From NCBI RefSeq assembly GCF_900103185.1, contig NZ_FNJD01000005.1, positions 1 to 64,000 of the forward strand: DNA of 64,000 bases, in the 5' to 3' direction. The notes below the pieces were generated by a model. That model was not told the origin of the DNA and searched no databases. It saw only the letters and a list, made by a program, of their open reading frames with translations. How positions within the stretch are numbered: the first letter of the stretch is position 1; every line of letters begins with the position of its first letter. The DNA is from Sulfitobacter litoralis. GTDB taxonomy: Bacteria > Pseudomonadota > Alphaproteobacteria > Rhodobacterales > Rhodobacteraceae. Position numbers and translations under genes: made by a program. Of the stretch, positions 26,654 through 37,667 are shown in pieces.

Positions 26654-26813
26654 TTTGCTTTCCTCCTTAGCAATGTTTCTGGCACGTTATATGTTAATCG
26701 AAGGCAGACAAGAGAACCGTGCGCGCCACGTTGCGTCAGATGATGCTGCCCCCTTGGCAAATGCCGTATGGGGGCTTATACGCACGGCCTGATCCATCAA
26801 AGGACACGGAAAT

Positions 26814-27599
26814 ATGGTTGGCAGTGCAAATCTAAACATCATGATCAAGGCGGCCCGCCGTGCGGGGCGCGGACTGGTCAAGGATTTCCGTGAGGTCGAG
26901 AACCTTCAGGTGTCCATGAAAGGTGCCGGCGACTTTGTCAGCCGCGCTGATATTCAGGCCGAACAGACGCTGAAAGCCGAACTGATGAGCGCGCGCCCGA
27001 CCTATGGCTGGTTGGCCGAGGAAGGCGGCGGCGAAGAGGGGCAAGACCCCACACGCCGCTGGATCGTCGACCCGTTGGACGGCACCACCAACTTTTTGCA
27101 CGGGCTGCCGCATTGGGCGGTCTCCATCGCGCTAGAGCATAAAGGCCAGATCGTTGCTGGCGTGGTATTCGACCCCGCCAAGGACGAGATGTTCTTTGCT
27201 GAAAAGGGTGCCGGTGCGTGGATGAACGAAGGACGTCTGCGCGTCTCGGGCCGTTCGCGTATGATTGAATCGATTTTTGCCACCGGACTGCCTTTTGCCG
27301 GTCGCGCAGATTTGCCAGATACCTTGCGTGATCTGGGCCGCATCCTGCCGGTCTGCGCCGGTGTGCGCCGTTGGGGCTCTGCCGCGCTGGATCTGGCCTA
27401 TGTGGCCGCCGGTCGCTACGATGGCTACTGGGAGCGCCGGTTGAACAAATGGGATCTGGCAGCGGGCATGTTGATCGTGCGCGAAGCGGGCGGCATGGTC
27501 GAGCCGCTGAACCCCGAAGGCAACATTCTGGACGATGGTGAAATCGTCTGCGCCAACGAGGCGCTGTTCAGCGGATTTGCGAAAATCGCTCGCGGTTGA
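26814..27599 (+). CDS. suhB: Inositol-1-monophosphatase family protein
   Basis: The 261-residue protein has the Li+-sensitive phosphatase motifs: WLAEEGG (metal-binding Glu), WIVDPLDGTTNFLHG (motif A) and KWDLAAGMLIVREAGG (motif B). SuhB hydrolyses inositol monophosphate and in some bacteria also aids rRNA antitermination. It follows 160 bp of intergenic DNA after the oxidoreductase start and is followed by an R1 repeat. Confidence 0.93.
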   Translation: MVGSANLNIMIKAARRAGRGLVKDFREVENLQVSMKGAGDFVSRADIQAEQTLKAELMSARPTYGWLAEEGGGEEGQDPTRRWIVDPLDGTTNFLHGLPHWAVSIALEHKGQIVAGVVFDPAKDEMFFAEKGAGAWMNEGRLRVSGRSRMIESIFATGLPFAGRADLPDTLRDLGRILPVCAGVRRWGSAALDLAYVAAGRYDGYWERRLNKWDLAAGMLIVREAGGMVEPLNPEGNILDDGEIVCANEALFSGFAKIARG

Positions 27600-27620
27600 T
27601 CCGGTTGCCGGGGGCATAAT

Positions 27621-27652
27621 GCCTTCGGCGAGGATTTATACCATTTGGAAGC
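27621..27652 (-). repeat. Dispersed repeat R1, single copy
   Basis: GCCTTCGGCGAGG followed by ATTTATACC and ATTTGGAAGC matches the right half of the 16466-16557 structure with few changes. It lies between the convergent suhB and GFA genes. Confidence 0.75.
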
Positions 27653-27661
27653 ATCCGTCGG

Positions 27662-28033
27662 CTATTTGTCTGACGGGTGGTTTATGCCGTCGCTGTAGGG
27701 GATCGGTTCCTGCGTCCAGGGCGTGGCCCCTTCGATACACCCCAGATTGACCCCGCATTGCGCCGGGTCGGATCGTCGCTGGTGGTACATATAGATGCCG
27801 CAAATTTTACAGAAATAATGCTTCGCCGTATGGGTGCCCCAGGTGTAGAGCGTCAGATGTTCTGCGCCTTTGGTTACCTTGAGCGCACTGGTGATCGCCG
27901 TGACGGCCGGTGCCGCGCGGCGTCGGCAGAAGGAACAGGTGCAGCGCGCGGCAGAGGCCAGCCCCTCTGGCAAGGTGGCGGTCAGGGTGACGCTGCCGCA
28001 GTGACAGGTCGCGCTATGGGTGCTGGCGGTCAT
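27662..28033 (-). CDS. GFA-family (glutathione-dependent formaldehyde-activating-like) zinc protein
   Basis: The 123-residue protein has the GFA/CENP-V zinc pattern: C10 and C12 (ATCHCGSV), C31, C33 and C36 (RCTCSFC), and a later Cys pair in KHYFCKICGIYMYHQ. The founding enzyme speeds S-hydroxymethylglutathione formation, but most family members have unknown substrates. The ATG at 28033 has AAAGG upstream and overlaps the rhomboid stop by four bases; the longer frame from 28195 lacks family sequence in its N-terminus. It is coupled to the rhomboid gene. Confidence 0.88.
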   Translation of the reverse strand: MTASTHSATCHCGSVTLTATLPEGLASAARCTCSFCRRRAAPAVTAITSALKVTKGAEHLTLYTWGTHTAKHYFCKICGIYMYHQRRSDPAQCGVNLGCIEGATPWTQEPIPYSDGINHPSDK

Positions 28034-28773
28034 TTGCGTCTTACCTTTGGGATGCGGCTGGCACTGGCGGGATAGGTTGCTTGCGGATGCGGCGGGTGCC
28101 CATCGGTGGTCGACCAGAATCGCGGCCCACCCAACCGTAGCCAAAGCGGTATCGTAAGAACCATCCCCACGATAAACCCGCCAGCATGGGCCCAATAGGC
28201 CACGCCGCCGACGGTGGGGTCAGCCCCGACGCCGCCGATAAACTGCATCCCCAGCCACAGGCCCAGCATGATCCATGCGGGGATCGGGAAGATACGGAAG
28301 AACACAATAAAGATAATCAGGATGTCGACTTTGGCTTTGGGGTACAGCAAGAGGTAGCCGCCCATTACACCTGCAATCGCGCCCGATGCCCCGACTGTCG
28401 GGACCGGCGAATAGGGGGCAGAGATCACATGAGCCAGCGCCGACAGCAGGCCGCAGGCGAGGTAGAACAGCAAATAGCCGCCGTGGCCCATTTCGTCCTC
28501 TATGTTGTCGCCGAAGATGTAGAGAAACAGCATGTTACCGGCCAGATGCATCCATCCGCCGTGCAAGAACATAGAGGTGAAGATGCCGGTATAGCCGTCC
28601 CCCGTAGTGACGCGGCCGGGGATCAGCGCCCAGTCGAAAAAGAAGATGTTGAGCGCACGGTTGTCGCTGAACAGCCCGACATAGCTGAGGAAAACGCCAA
28701 TATTCACCGCCATCAGCAGGTAGGTGACATAGGGCGTGCGGCCGGACGGGTTGTGATCGCGAATGGGGAACAT
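28030..28773 (-). CDS. Rhomboid-family intramembrane serine protease
   Basis: The 247-residue protein has six to seven hydrophobic helices. The catalytic Ser is S130 in VGASGAIAGV (GxSG) and the His is H196 in VAYWAHAGGF; the conserved HLAGNMLFLYIFGDNIED loop (76-93) supports the family. Rhomboids cleave membrane protein helices, substrate unknown here. ATG 28773 has AAGGG eight bases before it; ATG 28791 lacks one. It is coupled to the GFA gene downstream. Confidence 0.92.
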   Translation of the reverse strand: MFPIRDHNPSGRTPYVTYLLMAVNIGVFLSYVGLFSDNRALNIFFFDWALIPGRVTTGDGYTGIFTSMFLHGGWMHLAGNMLFLYIFGDNIEDEMGHGGYLLFYLACGLLSALAHVISAPYSPVPTVGASGAIAGVMGGYLLLYPKAKVDILIIFIVFFRIFPIPAWIMLGLWLGMQFIGGVGADPTVGGVAYWAHAGGFIVGMVLTIPLWLRLGGPRFWSTTDGHPPHPQATYPASASRIPKVRRK

Positions 28774-28806
28774 GGGCTGACCCTTAGCCATTGCGCGGGT
28801 GTGGTC

Positions 28807-28834
28807 AAGGGCGGGCGTCGGAACGCCCGCCCTT
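28807..28834 (-). terminator. Strong hairpin after putA
   Basis: Perfect 11-bp arms AAGGGCGGGCG / CGCCCGCCCTT around TCGGAA, nine bases past the putA stop. There is no long T-run, but it probably ends or attenuates putA transcription. Confidence 0.65.
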
Positions 28835-28842
28835 GGGTCAGA

Positions 28843-31800
28843 TCAGCCGGCTGCCCCCAACAGCTGCGCGTTCCCGCCAGAGGCGGTGGTGTCGACGCAG
28901 ACGTGACGTTCTGCGCGGACGCGGGCGGTGTCAGGCAGTCCGCGCAGGAGCGGAATGATCGGCCCGTCGCGTTCAGACAGGGCCTGTTCCAGTTTGCGCG
29001 CGGTCGCCTCGTCGCCCCACCACAGTACACCACCATAGGCTGGTCCATCGGTCAGCGCCGTCGGGTCGATGCTGCCCGGAAGCGCGACCGCATTGCCGCC
29101 AAGGGCCGTGACCGCGCGGGCTTGCTCGGCTGCGGTGTCTTTGCCCGGGCCCATACACAGCAGCGCCGGACGCGGCAGGGTGCTGAGCCGGTTGGATTCG
29201 CCCGTGGGCCCCGGTAGGGTGATGGTTTCGAGGAAGGCTCCGCTGTGATCCGGCAGACGGGGCAGGTCGCTTTGTGTGCTGTCCCATGTTTCGTCTACCA
29301 CCTTGAGGTCGGGCGCGCTGAAGCGGGGCAGGTAGTTCGGCCCGCCGGCTTTTGGCCCCGTGCCTGAAAGACCTTCGCCACCAAAGGGCTGGCTGCCGAC
29401 GATCGCGCCGATCTGGTTGCGGTTGACGTAGATGTTGCCCGCCTCGATCCGTTCAGAGATATGTTGCACACGGTCGTCGATCCGTGTGTGCAGGCCAAAG
29501 GTCAGCCCATAGCCCGTCGCATTAATGGCATCGACGACCTTGTTCAGCTCGGTCGCCTTGAAGGTGGCGATATGCAAAACGGGGCCGAAGATCTCGCGCT
29601 CCAGGTCGGCGATGCCCTTCACGCGGATCATTGTTGGCGCGATAAAAGTGCCAGCCGTCGGCGCGGTAAGCTCGGCGATAACCCGACCATCGGCGCGGGC
29701 GGCGTCGATATGCTCGGCGATGCCTTTTTGCGCGGTCTCATCGATCACCGGCCCGACATCGGTCGAGATGTCCCAAGGGTTGCCCATAACCAGTGCGTCC
29801 ATCGCCCCTTCGAGCATTTCGATCACGTCTTCGGCGATGTCTTCCTGAATATAGAGGCAGCGCAGGGCAGAGCAGCGTTGCCCCGCCGATTGGAACGCGC
29901 TTTCGACAATGGATTGTACGGCCTGTTCGGGCAGGGCGGTGCTGTCGACGATCATGGCGTTCAGGCCGCCGGTTTCCGCAATCAAGATCGCGCCGGGATC
30001 GCAATGTTCGGCCATGGCAGAGCGGATGCGCAGCGCCGTGTTGGTCGAGCCGGTAAAGGCCACGCCGTTGATCCGCTTGTCCGAGGTTAAAGCCGCGCCG
30101 ACCTCGCCGCCACCGGGCAGCAATTGCAACGCGTGGCGGGGGACGCCAGCGTCATGCAAAAGGGTTACCGCAAGGAAGGCGATCAGCGGTGTTTGTTCGG
30201 CTGGTTTGGCCAGCACCGCGTTGCCCGCAGCCAGTGCCGCGCTGACCTGCCCGCAGAAGATCGCCAGCGGGAAATTCCAAGGCGAGATGCAGGTGAAAAG
30301 GCCAGCGGGCGGCGTGTTGGTCGCTTGCTGTGCGTAGTAGCGCAGGAAATCCACCGCCTCGCGCAGTTCTGCCACGCAGTCGGGCAGGCCCTTGCCGGCC
30401 TCGCGCGACAGCAGGGCGAAAATCTCGCCGTAGTGCGATTCCAGCATGTCTGCCGCGCGTAACAGGACTTCGCGGCGTTCTTCTAGCGGGGCGTCCCACA
30501 CGGCGGCGTTGTCCAGTGCTTTGGTCACGTCCGCCTCTGAGGCATTACGCACCGTGCCGGGGCTGCGACTGGAGGCAGCGGGGTTGATCAAGCGCACGGC
30601 TTTCTTGGGCTTTGCCTCACCGTTCAGGAGAGGCACTGCGGCCCAGCGGTGTGCCTTCCACGGGGCACGGGCAGATTCGATGACATCCAGCGTCGGCGTG
30701 TGCATCAGATCGAACCCCATCGAGTTCACGCGCGCAGGGGCGTAAAGTTCGGGGCCGGTCGGGATGTGCATGCCGCTTTCGGCAAGGCTGTCGAACGGAT
30801 CAGCGGCGACGACCTCGGGGGCGACGTCTTCATCGACGATCTGGTTCACAAAGCTCGAGTTTGCGCCGTTTTCCAACAGGCGTCGCACAAGATAGGCCAG
30901 CAGATCGGCATGTGCGCCCACGGGGGCGTAGACGCGACAATGGGTACCGTGTTTCTCCATCACGATGTTGTGCAGAGTTTCGCCCATGCCGTGCAGACGT
31001 TGGAATTCGAACTTCGCTTTATCGTCGGCCATGTGCAGTACAGCAGCGACCGTATGGGCGTTATGGGTGGCGAACTGCGGATAAATCCGGTCGGTCATGT
31101 TCAGCAGTTTGCGTGCATTGGCGATATAGGACACATCGGTCGCGGCTTTTTGGGTGAAGACGGGGAAACCTTCGACGCCTTTGACCTGTGCGCGTTTGAT
31201 CTCGGTGTCCCAATATGCCCCTTTGACAAGACGGACCATCAGCTTGCGGTCGTGGCGGATCGCCATATCGTAGAGCGCGTCGATCACCACGCCTGCGCGA
31301 GGGCCATAAGCTTGTACCACGATGCCAAAGCCATCCCAGCCCGACAGCGCGGGTTCGGACAGGACCTGTTCGATTACATCCAGCGACAGGCCCAGACGAT
31401 CGGCTTCTTCGGCGTCGACGTTCAGGCCCATGTTGGCGGATTTCGCCAGCAGGGCAAGCGCCCGCAGGCGCGGGACCAGATCGCGCATGACAGAGGTCTC
31501 TTGCGCCACCTCATACCGCGGATGCAGCGCCGAGAGTTTGACCGAGATGCCGGGGTTCTTGCGGCTGTCCTTGTGAATGCACGCGGTCGCGATGGCAGAG
31601 ATCGCGCGGCTATAGCTCAGGTGGTAGCGCTTGGCGTCGCTTTCGGTGCGGGCGGCTTCGCCCAGCATGTCGTAGCTATAGGTATAGCCCTTCTTCTCCA
31701 TGCCCTTGGCGCGTTCCATTGCGGCATTGATGTTTTCGCCCAGAACGAACTGCCGGCCCATTTCCTTCATCGCGCGGCTGACAGCGGTGCGGATCACCGG

Positions 31801-32262
31801 TTCGCCTAGACGTTTAATGGCAGCGCGCAGGTGGCGCACGGGGCCGGGTTGGTCATCGTCCAGCACGCGGCCGGTCAGCATCAGTGCCCACGTTGACGCG
31901 TTCACCAATGGCGAGGTGGAGTGCCCCATGTGACGCCCCCAATCGGACGGCGCGATCTTGTCCTCGATCAGCGCGTCGATGGTTTCGGCATCAGGCACGC
32001 GCAGCAGGGCTTCGGCCAGACACATGAGCGCGACACCCTCGTCGGTGGACAGACCGTATTCGGCCAGAAATACTTCCATGATACCGGGGGAGGTGTGGCC
32101 CCGGATGTCACGCACGATCTGTGCAGCGTCTTTGGTGATCTTGACCCGTTCCTCTGGCGACAGATGCGCGTTGCGCACCAGTTCACGCAAGACGTTGTCT
32201 TGGTCGGTGTAGGTGCCTGCGTCGATCTGGTGGCGCAAAATAGGGGACGAATCGCGTGCCAT
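28843..32262 (-). CDS. putA: Bifunctional proline dehydrogenase / P5C dehydrogenase
   Basis: PutA oxidises proline to glutamate in two steps with substrate channelling. The 1139-residue protein lacks the N-terminal ribbon-helix-helix DNA-binding domain of E. coli PutA, so it is the bifunctional, not trifunctional, kind. The FAD proline dehydrogenase barrel comes first (including YSYDMLGEAARTESDAKRYH). The aldehyde dehydrogenase follows, with Glu in AETGGLNAM and nucleophile Cys in SAGQRCSALR. A C-terminal domain of about 120 residues closes the tunnel. The ATG at 32262 has TGGAG upstream; the next in-frame start is a TTG four codons earlier. putR diverges from it. Confidence 0.96.
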   Translation of the reverse strand: MARDSSPILRHQIDAGTYTDQDNVLRELVRNAHLSPEERVKITKDAAQIVRDIRGHTSPGIMEVFLAEYGLSTDEGVALMCLAEALLRVPDAETIDALIEDKIAPSDWGRHMGHSTSPLVNASTWALMLTGRVLDDDQPGPVRHLRAAIKRLGEPVIRTAVSRAMKEMGRQFVLGENINAAMERAKGMEKKGYTYSYDMLGEAARTESDAKRYHLSYSRAISAIATACIHKDSRKNPGISVKLSALHPRYEVAQETSVMRDLVPRLRALALLAKSANMGLNVDAEEADRLGLSLDVIEQVLSEPALSGWDGFGIVVQAYGPRAGVVIDALYDMAIRHDRKLMVRLVKGAYWDTEIKRAQVKGVEGFPVFTQKAATDVSYIANARKLLNMTDRIYPQFATHNAHTVAAVLHMADDKAKFEFQRLHGMGETLHNIVMEKHGTHCRVYAPVGAHADLLAYLVRRLLENGANSSFVNQIVDEDVAPEVVAADPFDSLAESGMHIPTGPELYAPARVNSMGFDLMHTPTLDVIESARAPWKAHRWAAVPLLNGEAKPKKAVRLINPAASSRSPGTVRNASEADVTKALDNAAVWDAPLEERREVLLRAADMLESHYGEIFALLSREAGKGLPDCVAELREAVDFLRYYAQQATNTPPAGLFTCISPWNFPLAIFCGQVSAALAAGNAVLAKPAEQTPLIAFLAVTLLHDAGVPRHALQLLPGGGEVGAALTSDKRINGVAFTGSTNTALRIRSAMAEHCDPGAILIAETGGLNAMIVDSTALPEQAVQSIVESAFQSAGQRCSALRCLYIQEDIAEDVIEMLEGAMDALVMGNPWDISTDVGPVIDETAQKGIAEHIDAARADGRVIAELTAPTAGTFIAPTMIRVKGIADLEREIFGPVLHIATFKATELNKVVDAINATGYGLTFGLHTRIDDRVQHISERIEAGNIYVNRNQIGAIVGSQPFGGEGLSGTGPKAGGPNYLPRFSAPDLKVVDETWDSTQSDLPRLPDHSGAFLETITLPGPTGESNRLSTLPRPALLCMGPGKDTAAEQARAVTALGGNAVALPGSIDPTALTDGPAYGGVLWWGDEATARKLEQALSERDGPIIPLLRGLPDTARVRAERHVCVDTTASGGNAQLLGAAG

Positions 32263-32390
32263 TAGGTACTCCAATTAACAATTGCAGTAGAATAGCGCGT
32301 GAATAGTAGTATTAGTTCCTGATTCCGGCCAGATTGGTGGGTAAACCGCTTTATTATTGGGCCTTTTACGTGACAAACGACGACTTCAAA

Positions 32391-32846
32391 ATGGACCGCT
32401 TCGACGCGGCGATTCTCTCGGTTCTGGCCGAGGACGGTCGCATCAGTATCACCGATCTCGCAAAACGGATCGGCCTGTCCAAATCCCCCACCCAAGCGCG
32501 GTTGAGACGGCTGGAAGACAGCGGCATAATTCTGGGCTACCGGGCCCTTTTGGACCCGATCCGCCTGGGGCTGGATCACGTCGCATTTGTCGAGGTCCGT
32601 TTGGAAGACACCCGCGAAGTCGCTCTGCGGGCCTTCAACGAGGCCGTGTCCCGTGTGCCTGAAATCGAACAGGCGCATATGATCGCGGGCAATTTCGATT
32701 ATCTGCTGAAAGTGCGCACGCGTGATATGGCGGCCTACCGTCGATTCCTGGGCGAAACAGTCACCACGCTGCCCTATGTCGCCAACACGTCGACCTATGT
32801 TGCGATGGAAGCGGTCAAAGAAATCATGCTTGCGGATAAGACCTGA
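32391..32846 (+). CDS. putR: Lrp-family regulator, probable proline activator PutR
   Basis: The protein has the Lrp winged helix-turn-helix (FDAAILSVLAEDGRISITDL, then KRIGLSKSPTQARLRRLEDS) and the AsnC ligand domain with HMIAGNFDYLLKVRTRD. In Rhodobacter capsulatus and Agrobacterium a homologous divergent PutR activates putA in response to proline. The 127-bp spacing to putA supports that role. The start is uncertain: ATG 32391 gives 151 residues; GTG 32370 and TTG 32334 are also in frame, and none has a clear SD. Confidence 0.9.
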   Translation: MDRFDAAILSVLAEDGRISITDLAKRIGLSKSPTQARLRRLEDSGIILGYRALLDPIRLGLDHVAFVEVRLEDTREVALRAFNEAVSRVPEIEQAHMIAGNFDYLLKVRTRDMAAYRRFLGETVTTLPYVANTSTYVAMEAVKEIMLADKT

Positions 32847-32903
32847 ACCATCCTCTTTCATGATGCGATCTGACGTTTGCACCGCCAAGACAGCATCTGA
32901 CCA

Positions 32904-32931
32904 TTTACACCGCCCGCAAGCTGGCTATTGT
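32904..32931 (+). promoter_or_regulatory. Sigma70-like promoter of tRNA-Leu
   Basis: TTTACA (-35) and TATTGT (-10) are 16 bp apart, ending 10 bp before the tRNA 5' end. Confidence 0.55.
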
Positions 32932-32941
32932 GCGCGTCGAT

Positions 32942-33028
32942 GCGGGCGTGATGGAATGGTAGACATACCAGACTTAAAATCTGTTGGGCCTTGTGCCCGT
33001 GTGGGTTCGAGTCCCACCGCCCGCACCA
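32942..33028 (+). tRNA. tRNA-Leu (anticodon UAA)
   Basis: The 87-nt gene includes its encoded CCA. Acceptor strands GCGGGCG and CGCCCGC pair perfectly. The anticodon loop CTTAAAA gives UAA, the long variable arm (TTGGGCCTTGTGCCCGT region) marks a class II tRNA, and the T-arm is GTGGG TTCGAGT CCCAC. Together these indicate tRNA-Leu. Confidence 0.95.
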
Positions 33029-33176
33029 CCCTGTAAATAATATATTTTACTTGCTTGCACGGCGAACTATATTCACACCGTAGCCGATTAAAGCGGTTTT
33101 TCGAGTGTGATGTGGGCCATTGTTGCCGTACGCCCAGGAATTATGGTAAGCGGCGAAAGTTAACGGGGAGTTCCCA

Positions 33177-34412
33177 TTGGACGACGAAACGCAGCTACGC
33201 GCGACTATTCAGGATCATGCCGCCTATTTGCTGGGCTCGCATGATTTCCAATATGACATTGATATGCTCGCGGGCAGTGAAACGGTTGGGACGCTGCTGG
33301 AAACGGTGATGTTGGCCACCAACATGCGGTTTGCCGCTGTGGCACGTGTGACGGCGGACCGATGGGTGGCCTGTCGCACGGTGGACGAGGTGAATTTTGG
33401 CCTCTCGGCTGGGGACGAGATCGGGATCGATCAGACTTTTTGCCAGTCGGTGCACGAAACCTCGGAAAAAGTCCTGTTTAACAATGTCGCAACGGATGAT
33501 GTGTATCGTAATCACCCGATCGCGGCGCAGTTCGGCATCGTCAGCTATGCTTCTATTCCTATCAAACGCAGCGATGGGACTTTCTTTGGCACACTATGTG
33601 CGATCGACACCGAACCTCGCGACGTAAAGAACCCCCGCGTGGTTGCGATGCTTGAACTTTTCGCGGACACTATCGGCCGCAGTCTCGAGACTGAAGAACG
33701 TGTTGAGGCGCAAGAACAGCTGGTCGAACACGAGCGGCAGATGGCCAAGATGCAAGAGGAATTTGTCGCGGTTCTAGGGCACGACCTGCGCAATTCAGTT
33801 GCAGCAATGAATGCCGGCGTGCGCCAGCTTGACCGCGAGCCACTGTCGGATAAAGCGCGAAAAATTCTGCCGTTGATGGGCTCCTCGATCCACCGCATGA
33901 GCGAGCTGATCGAGAACATCATGCTGCACGCCAAGGCACGGCTTGGCGGTGGTATCCGTATCTCGGCGACGCCTGACGCGCCCCTGTATGACGCGTTGCA
34001 TCAGATCGTCGAAGAGGTGCGCGCAACTGTCCCCAATCATGAAGTGACGGTAGATTTGCAATTTGACCGACCTGTTAGCTGTGACGCCCCGCGTGTTGCG
34101 CAGGCGGTGTCGAACCTGCTGTCCAATGCCGTGCGCCATGCTGATCCCGGGACTGAAATCGCAGTATGCGGGCGCGTTAGTGATGCAGAGGTAGAGATTA
34201 CCGTGTCAAATCATGGCCGGCCGATCCCTGACGGACTGCGGCAGAAGCTGTTCCAGCCCTATCAGCGCGGCGATGATACTGCCGGAGAGGGGTTGGGCCT
34301 TGGCCTCCATATCGCGTCGTCGATTGCGATAGCGCATAGCGGACAGGTCGATGTGACCTGTGAAAATGGCGTCACGACATTTATTTTCCGTCTGCCGTTG
34401 CTCGCCGCCTAA
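33177..34412 (+). CDS. GAF-domain sensor histidine kinase, orphan
   Basis: The 411-residue soluble kinase has an N-terminal GAF domain (about 25-170, with ASIPIKRSDGTFFGTLCAID), a coiled-coil linker (about 170-195) and a HisKA domain with H202 in VLGHDLRNSVAA. The ATPase domain has an N-box near N317 (NLLSNAVRHADPG) and G-box GEGLGLGLHIA. No transmembrane helix is seen, so the signal is probably intracellular. TTG is the chosen start because GGGGAG lies six bases upstream and no ATG fits. No response regulator gene is adjacent. Confidence 0.9.
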   Translation: MDDETQLRATIQDHAAYLLGSHDFQYDIDMLAGSETVGTLLETVMLATNMRFAAVARVTADRWVACRTVDEVNFGLSAGDEIGIDQTFCQSVHETSEKVLFNNVATDDVYRNHPIAAQFGIVSYASIPIKRSDGTFFGTLCAIDTEPRDVKNPRVVAMLELFADTIGRSLETEERVEAQEQLVEHERQMAKMQEEFVAVLGHDLRNSVAAMNAGVRQLDREPLSDKARKILPLMGSSIHRMSELIENIMLHAKARLGGGIRISATPDAPLYDALHQIVEEVRATVPNHEVTVDLQFDRPVSCDAPRVAQAVSNLLSNAVRHADPGTEIAVCGRVSDAEVEITVSNHGRPIPDGLRQKLFQPYQRGDDTAGEGLGLGLHIASSIAIAHSGQVDVTCENGVTTFIFRLPLLAA

Positions 34413-34449
34413 ACAGGGTGCGGGTCGGGGCCGCTTTGGGATATACGAA

Positions 34450-34476
34450 AAAGGCCAGCGCACTGCGCTGGCCTTT
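34450..34476. terminator. Bidirectional terminator between histidine kinase and metG
   Basis: A 27-bp perfect palindrome, AAAGGCCAGCGCA around a single C, is flanked by A's on the left and TTT on the right, between the two convergent stop codons. Confidence 0.85.
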
Positions 34477-34503
34477 GTCATTTTCAAAGCGTGGTGCGTA
34501 GGA

Positions 34504-36216
<1,713 letters not shown>

Positions 36217-36271
36217 GACTTGGACCCCGAAACTGCTTTTGCACGTCTCTAGCGCAGCGGCGGGGCAAGGG

Positions 36272-37501
36272 CTAGGGGGCGTCGCGTTCGCGGCTGCGGC
36301 GCATCAGGCGCCCAATGGTGAAGGACGTGCGCGGCGCATAGACATAGGGGGTGCGTTTCGCCGCTGTGGGGCGCGCGCGCATGCGGGTCAGACCGAACAA
36401 GACCAGCAGACCATGCCCGACCGAGATCATGGTAAACAGCGCCGCGGGGCCAAAGCCTTCGATCAATACCGAGGCCAAATAGGGTGCAAAGATCGCCCCC
36501 ACGGCAAACCAGAACATCAAGGCGGCTGACAGCTCTACCCGTTCGGAACTGCTGGCAAAGTCATGGGCGTGGGACGCCGCGACGGAATAAATCGGAAACG
36601 TTGTGAGGCCAAAGAAGGTCGCGGCAAGGAATACCGCCTGCGTGCCCATGCCAGCAGACATGACCGTCACCGCGCAACTTACCATCGACGCCGCCGACAA
36701 CCAGATCAGCACCCAGCGGCGGTCGAATTTATCGGCCAGCCAGCCAACGGGAAATTGCGCCATCGCGCCCCCGAGCACGAAGGCTGACAGAAACCACGCG
36801 ATCTGACCGGCGGTCAGCCCGACCTCTTGCCCGTAGATCGGCCCGACCATCCGGAAAGATGCGCTCGACAGCGCTGCGACGACCACCGCAGCGACGGCCA
36901 AGGGGGACCGCTGGATGGCCAGCTTGGGCCGCAACCGTCCCTTTTCAGGGGTTTCGGGTTGGGGCAGGCGTGTCAGCACCAGCGGGATCAGCGCGGCACA
37001 ACACAAGATCGCCAACAGGTTATAAGACACATAGGATGCAGGTGCGAGCACGCCGATGATCATCTGTGCCGCCAGTGACCCGCTGGTGTCGACAACGCGG
37101 TAGGCCCCCATGGTACGGCCGCGCGTCTCATTGGTGACTTTGGCCTGCAACCAAGCCTCAACGACCGTGTAACACCCTGCAACGCAGAATCCCGAGGCGA
37201 CCCGCATCAATGCCCAGGCATAGGGGTCCAGCACCATCATATGTGACAGCAGCCCGATCGCCCCTGTTGCGGTAAAGGCTGCAAAGGCGCGGCTGTGGCC
37301 GACACTGCCCAAAAGACGCGGTGCGCCCCAGCAACCCAGAAAGAACCCCACGAAATGCGCCGACCCCAACAGGCCGATCTGTTGGTTGGTAAAGCCCAGC
37401 TGGATGCCCGACAGCACGTCCAATGGCCCCACACCGCCCGACGACAACTGTAGCAAAATGACAGATAAAAAGAGAGCGGCGAAGGAAATGAGAAGGCGCA
37501 T
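36272..37501 (-). CDS. MFS transporter
   Basis: The 409-residue protein has about 12 hydrophobic helices in two halves separated near 185-200. MFS motifs include [15 protein letters not shown] (loop between helices 8 and 9) and [17 protein letters not shown] in the first half. It looks like a YcaD/drug-or-metabolite type, substrate unknown. It lies 55 bp upstream of metG on the same strand and may share a transcript. A weak SD precedes the ATG. Confidence 0.85.
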   Translation of the reverse strand: MRLLISFAALFLSVILLQLSSGGVGPLDVLSGIQLGFTNQQIGLLGSAHFVGFFLGCWGAPRLLGSVGHSRAFAAFTATGAIGLLSHMMVLDPYAWALMRVASGFCVAGCYTVVEAWLQAKVTNETRGRTMGAYRVVDTSGSLAAQMIIGVLAPASYVSYNLLAILCCAALIPLVLTRLPQPETPEKGRLRPKLAIQRSPLAVAAVVVAALSSASFRMVGPIYGQEVGLTAGQIAWFLSAFVLGGAMAQFPVGWLADKFDRRWVLIWLSAASMVSCAVTVMSAGMGTQAVFLAATFFGLTTFPIYSVAASHAHDFASSSERVELSAALMFWFAVGAIFAPYLASVLIEGFGPAALFTMISVGHGLLVLFGLTRMRARPTAAKRTPYVYAPRTSFTIGRLMRRSRERDAP

Positions 37502-37667
37502 ATTTTGCTACTCTGTTCTCTTTTGCAGGCGAAACCAACGGCCAAAACGATGTCTGTGCGACAATTTTCTTCATCGGGCCTTTGCGCGGCTCCCGTGCCT
37601 CTAAAATGACCTTGCGGTGGCAGTGCGGAACAGAAAGGTTAGGCGCAAAGCTAAACGAGGAATTCCG

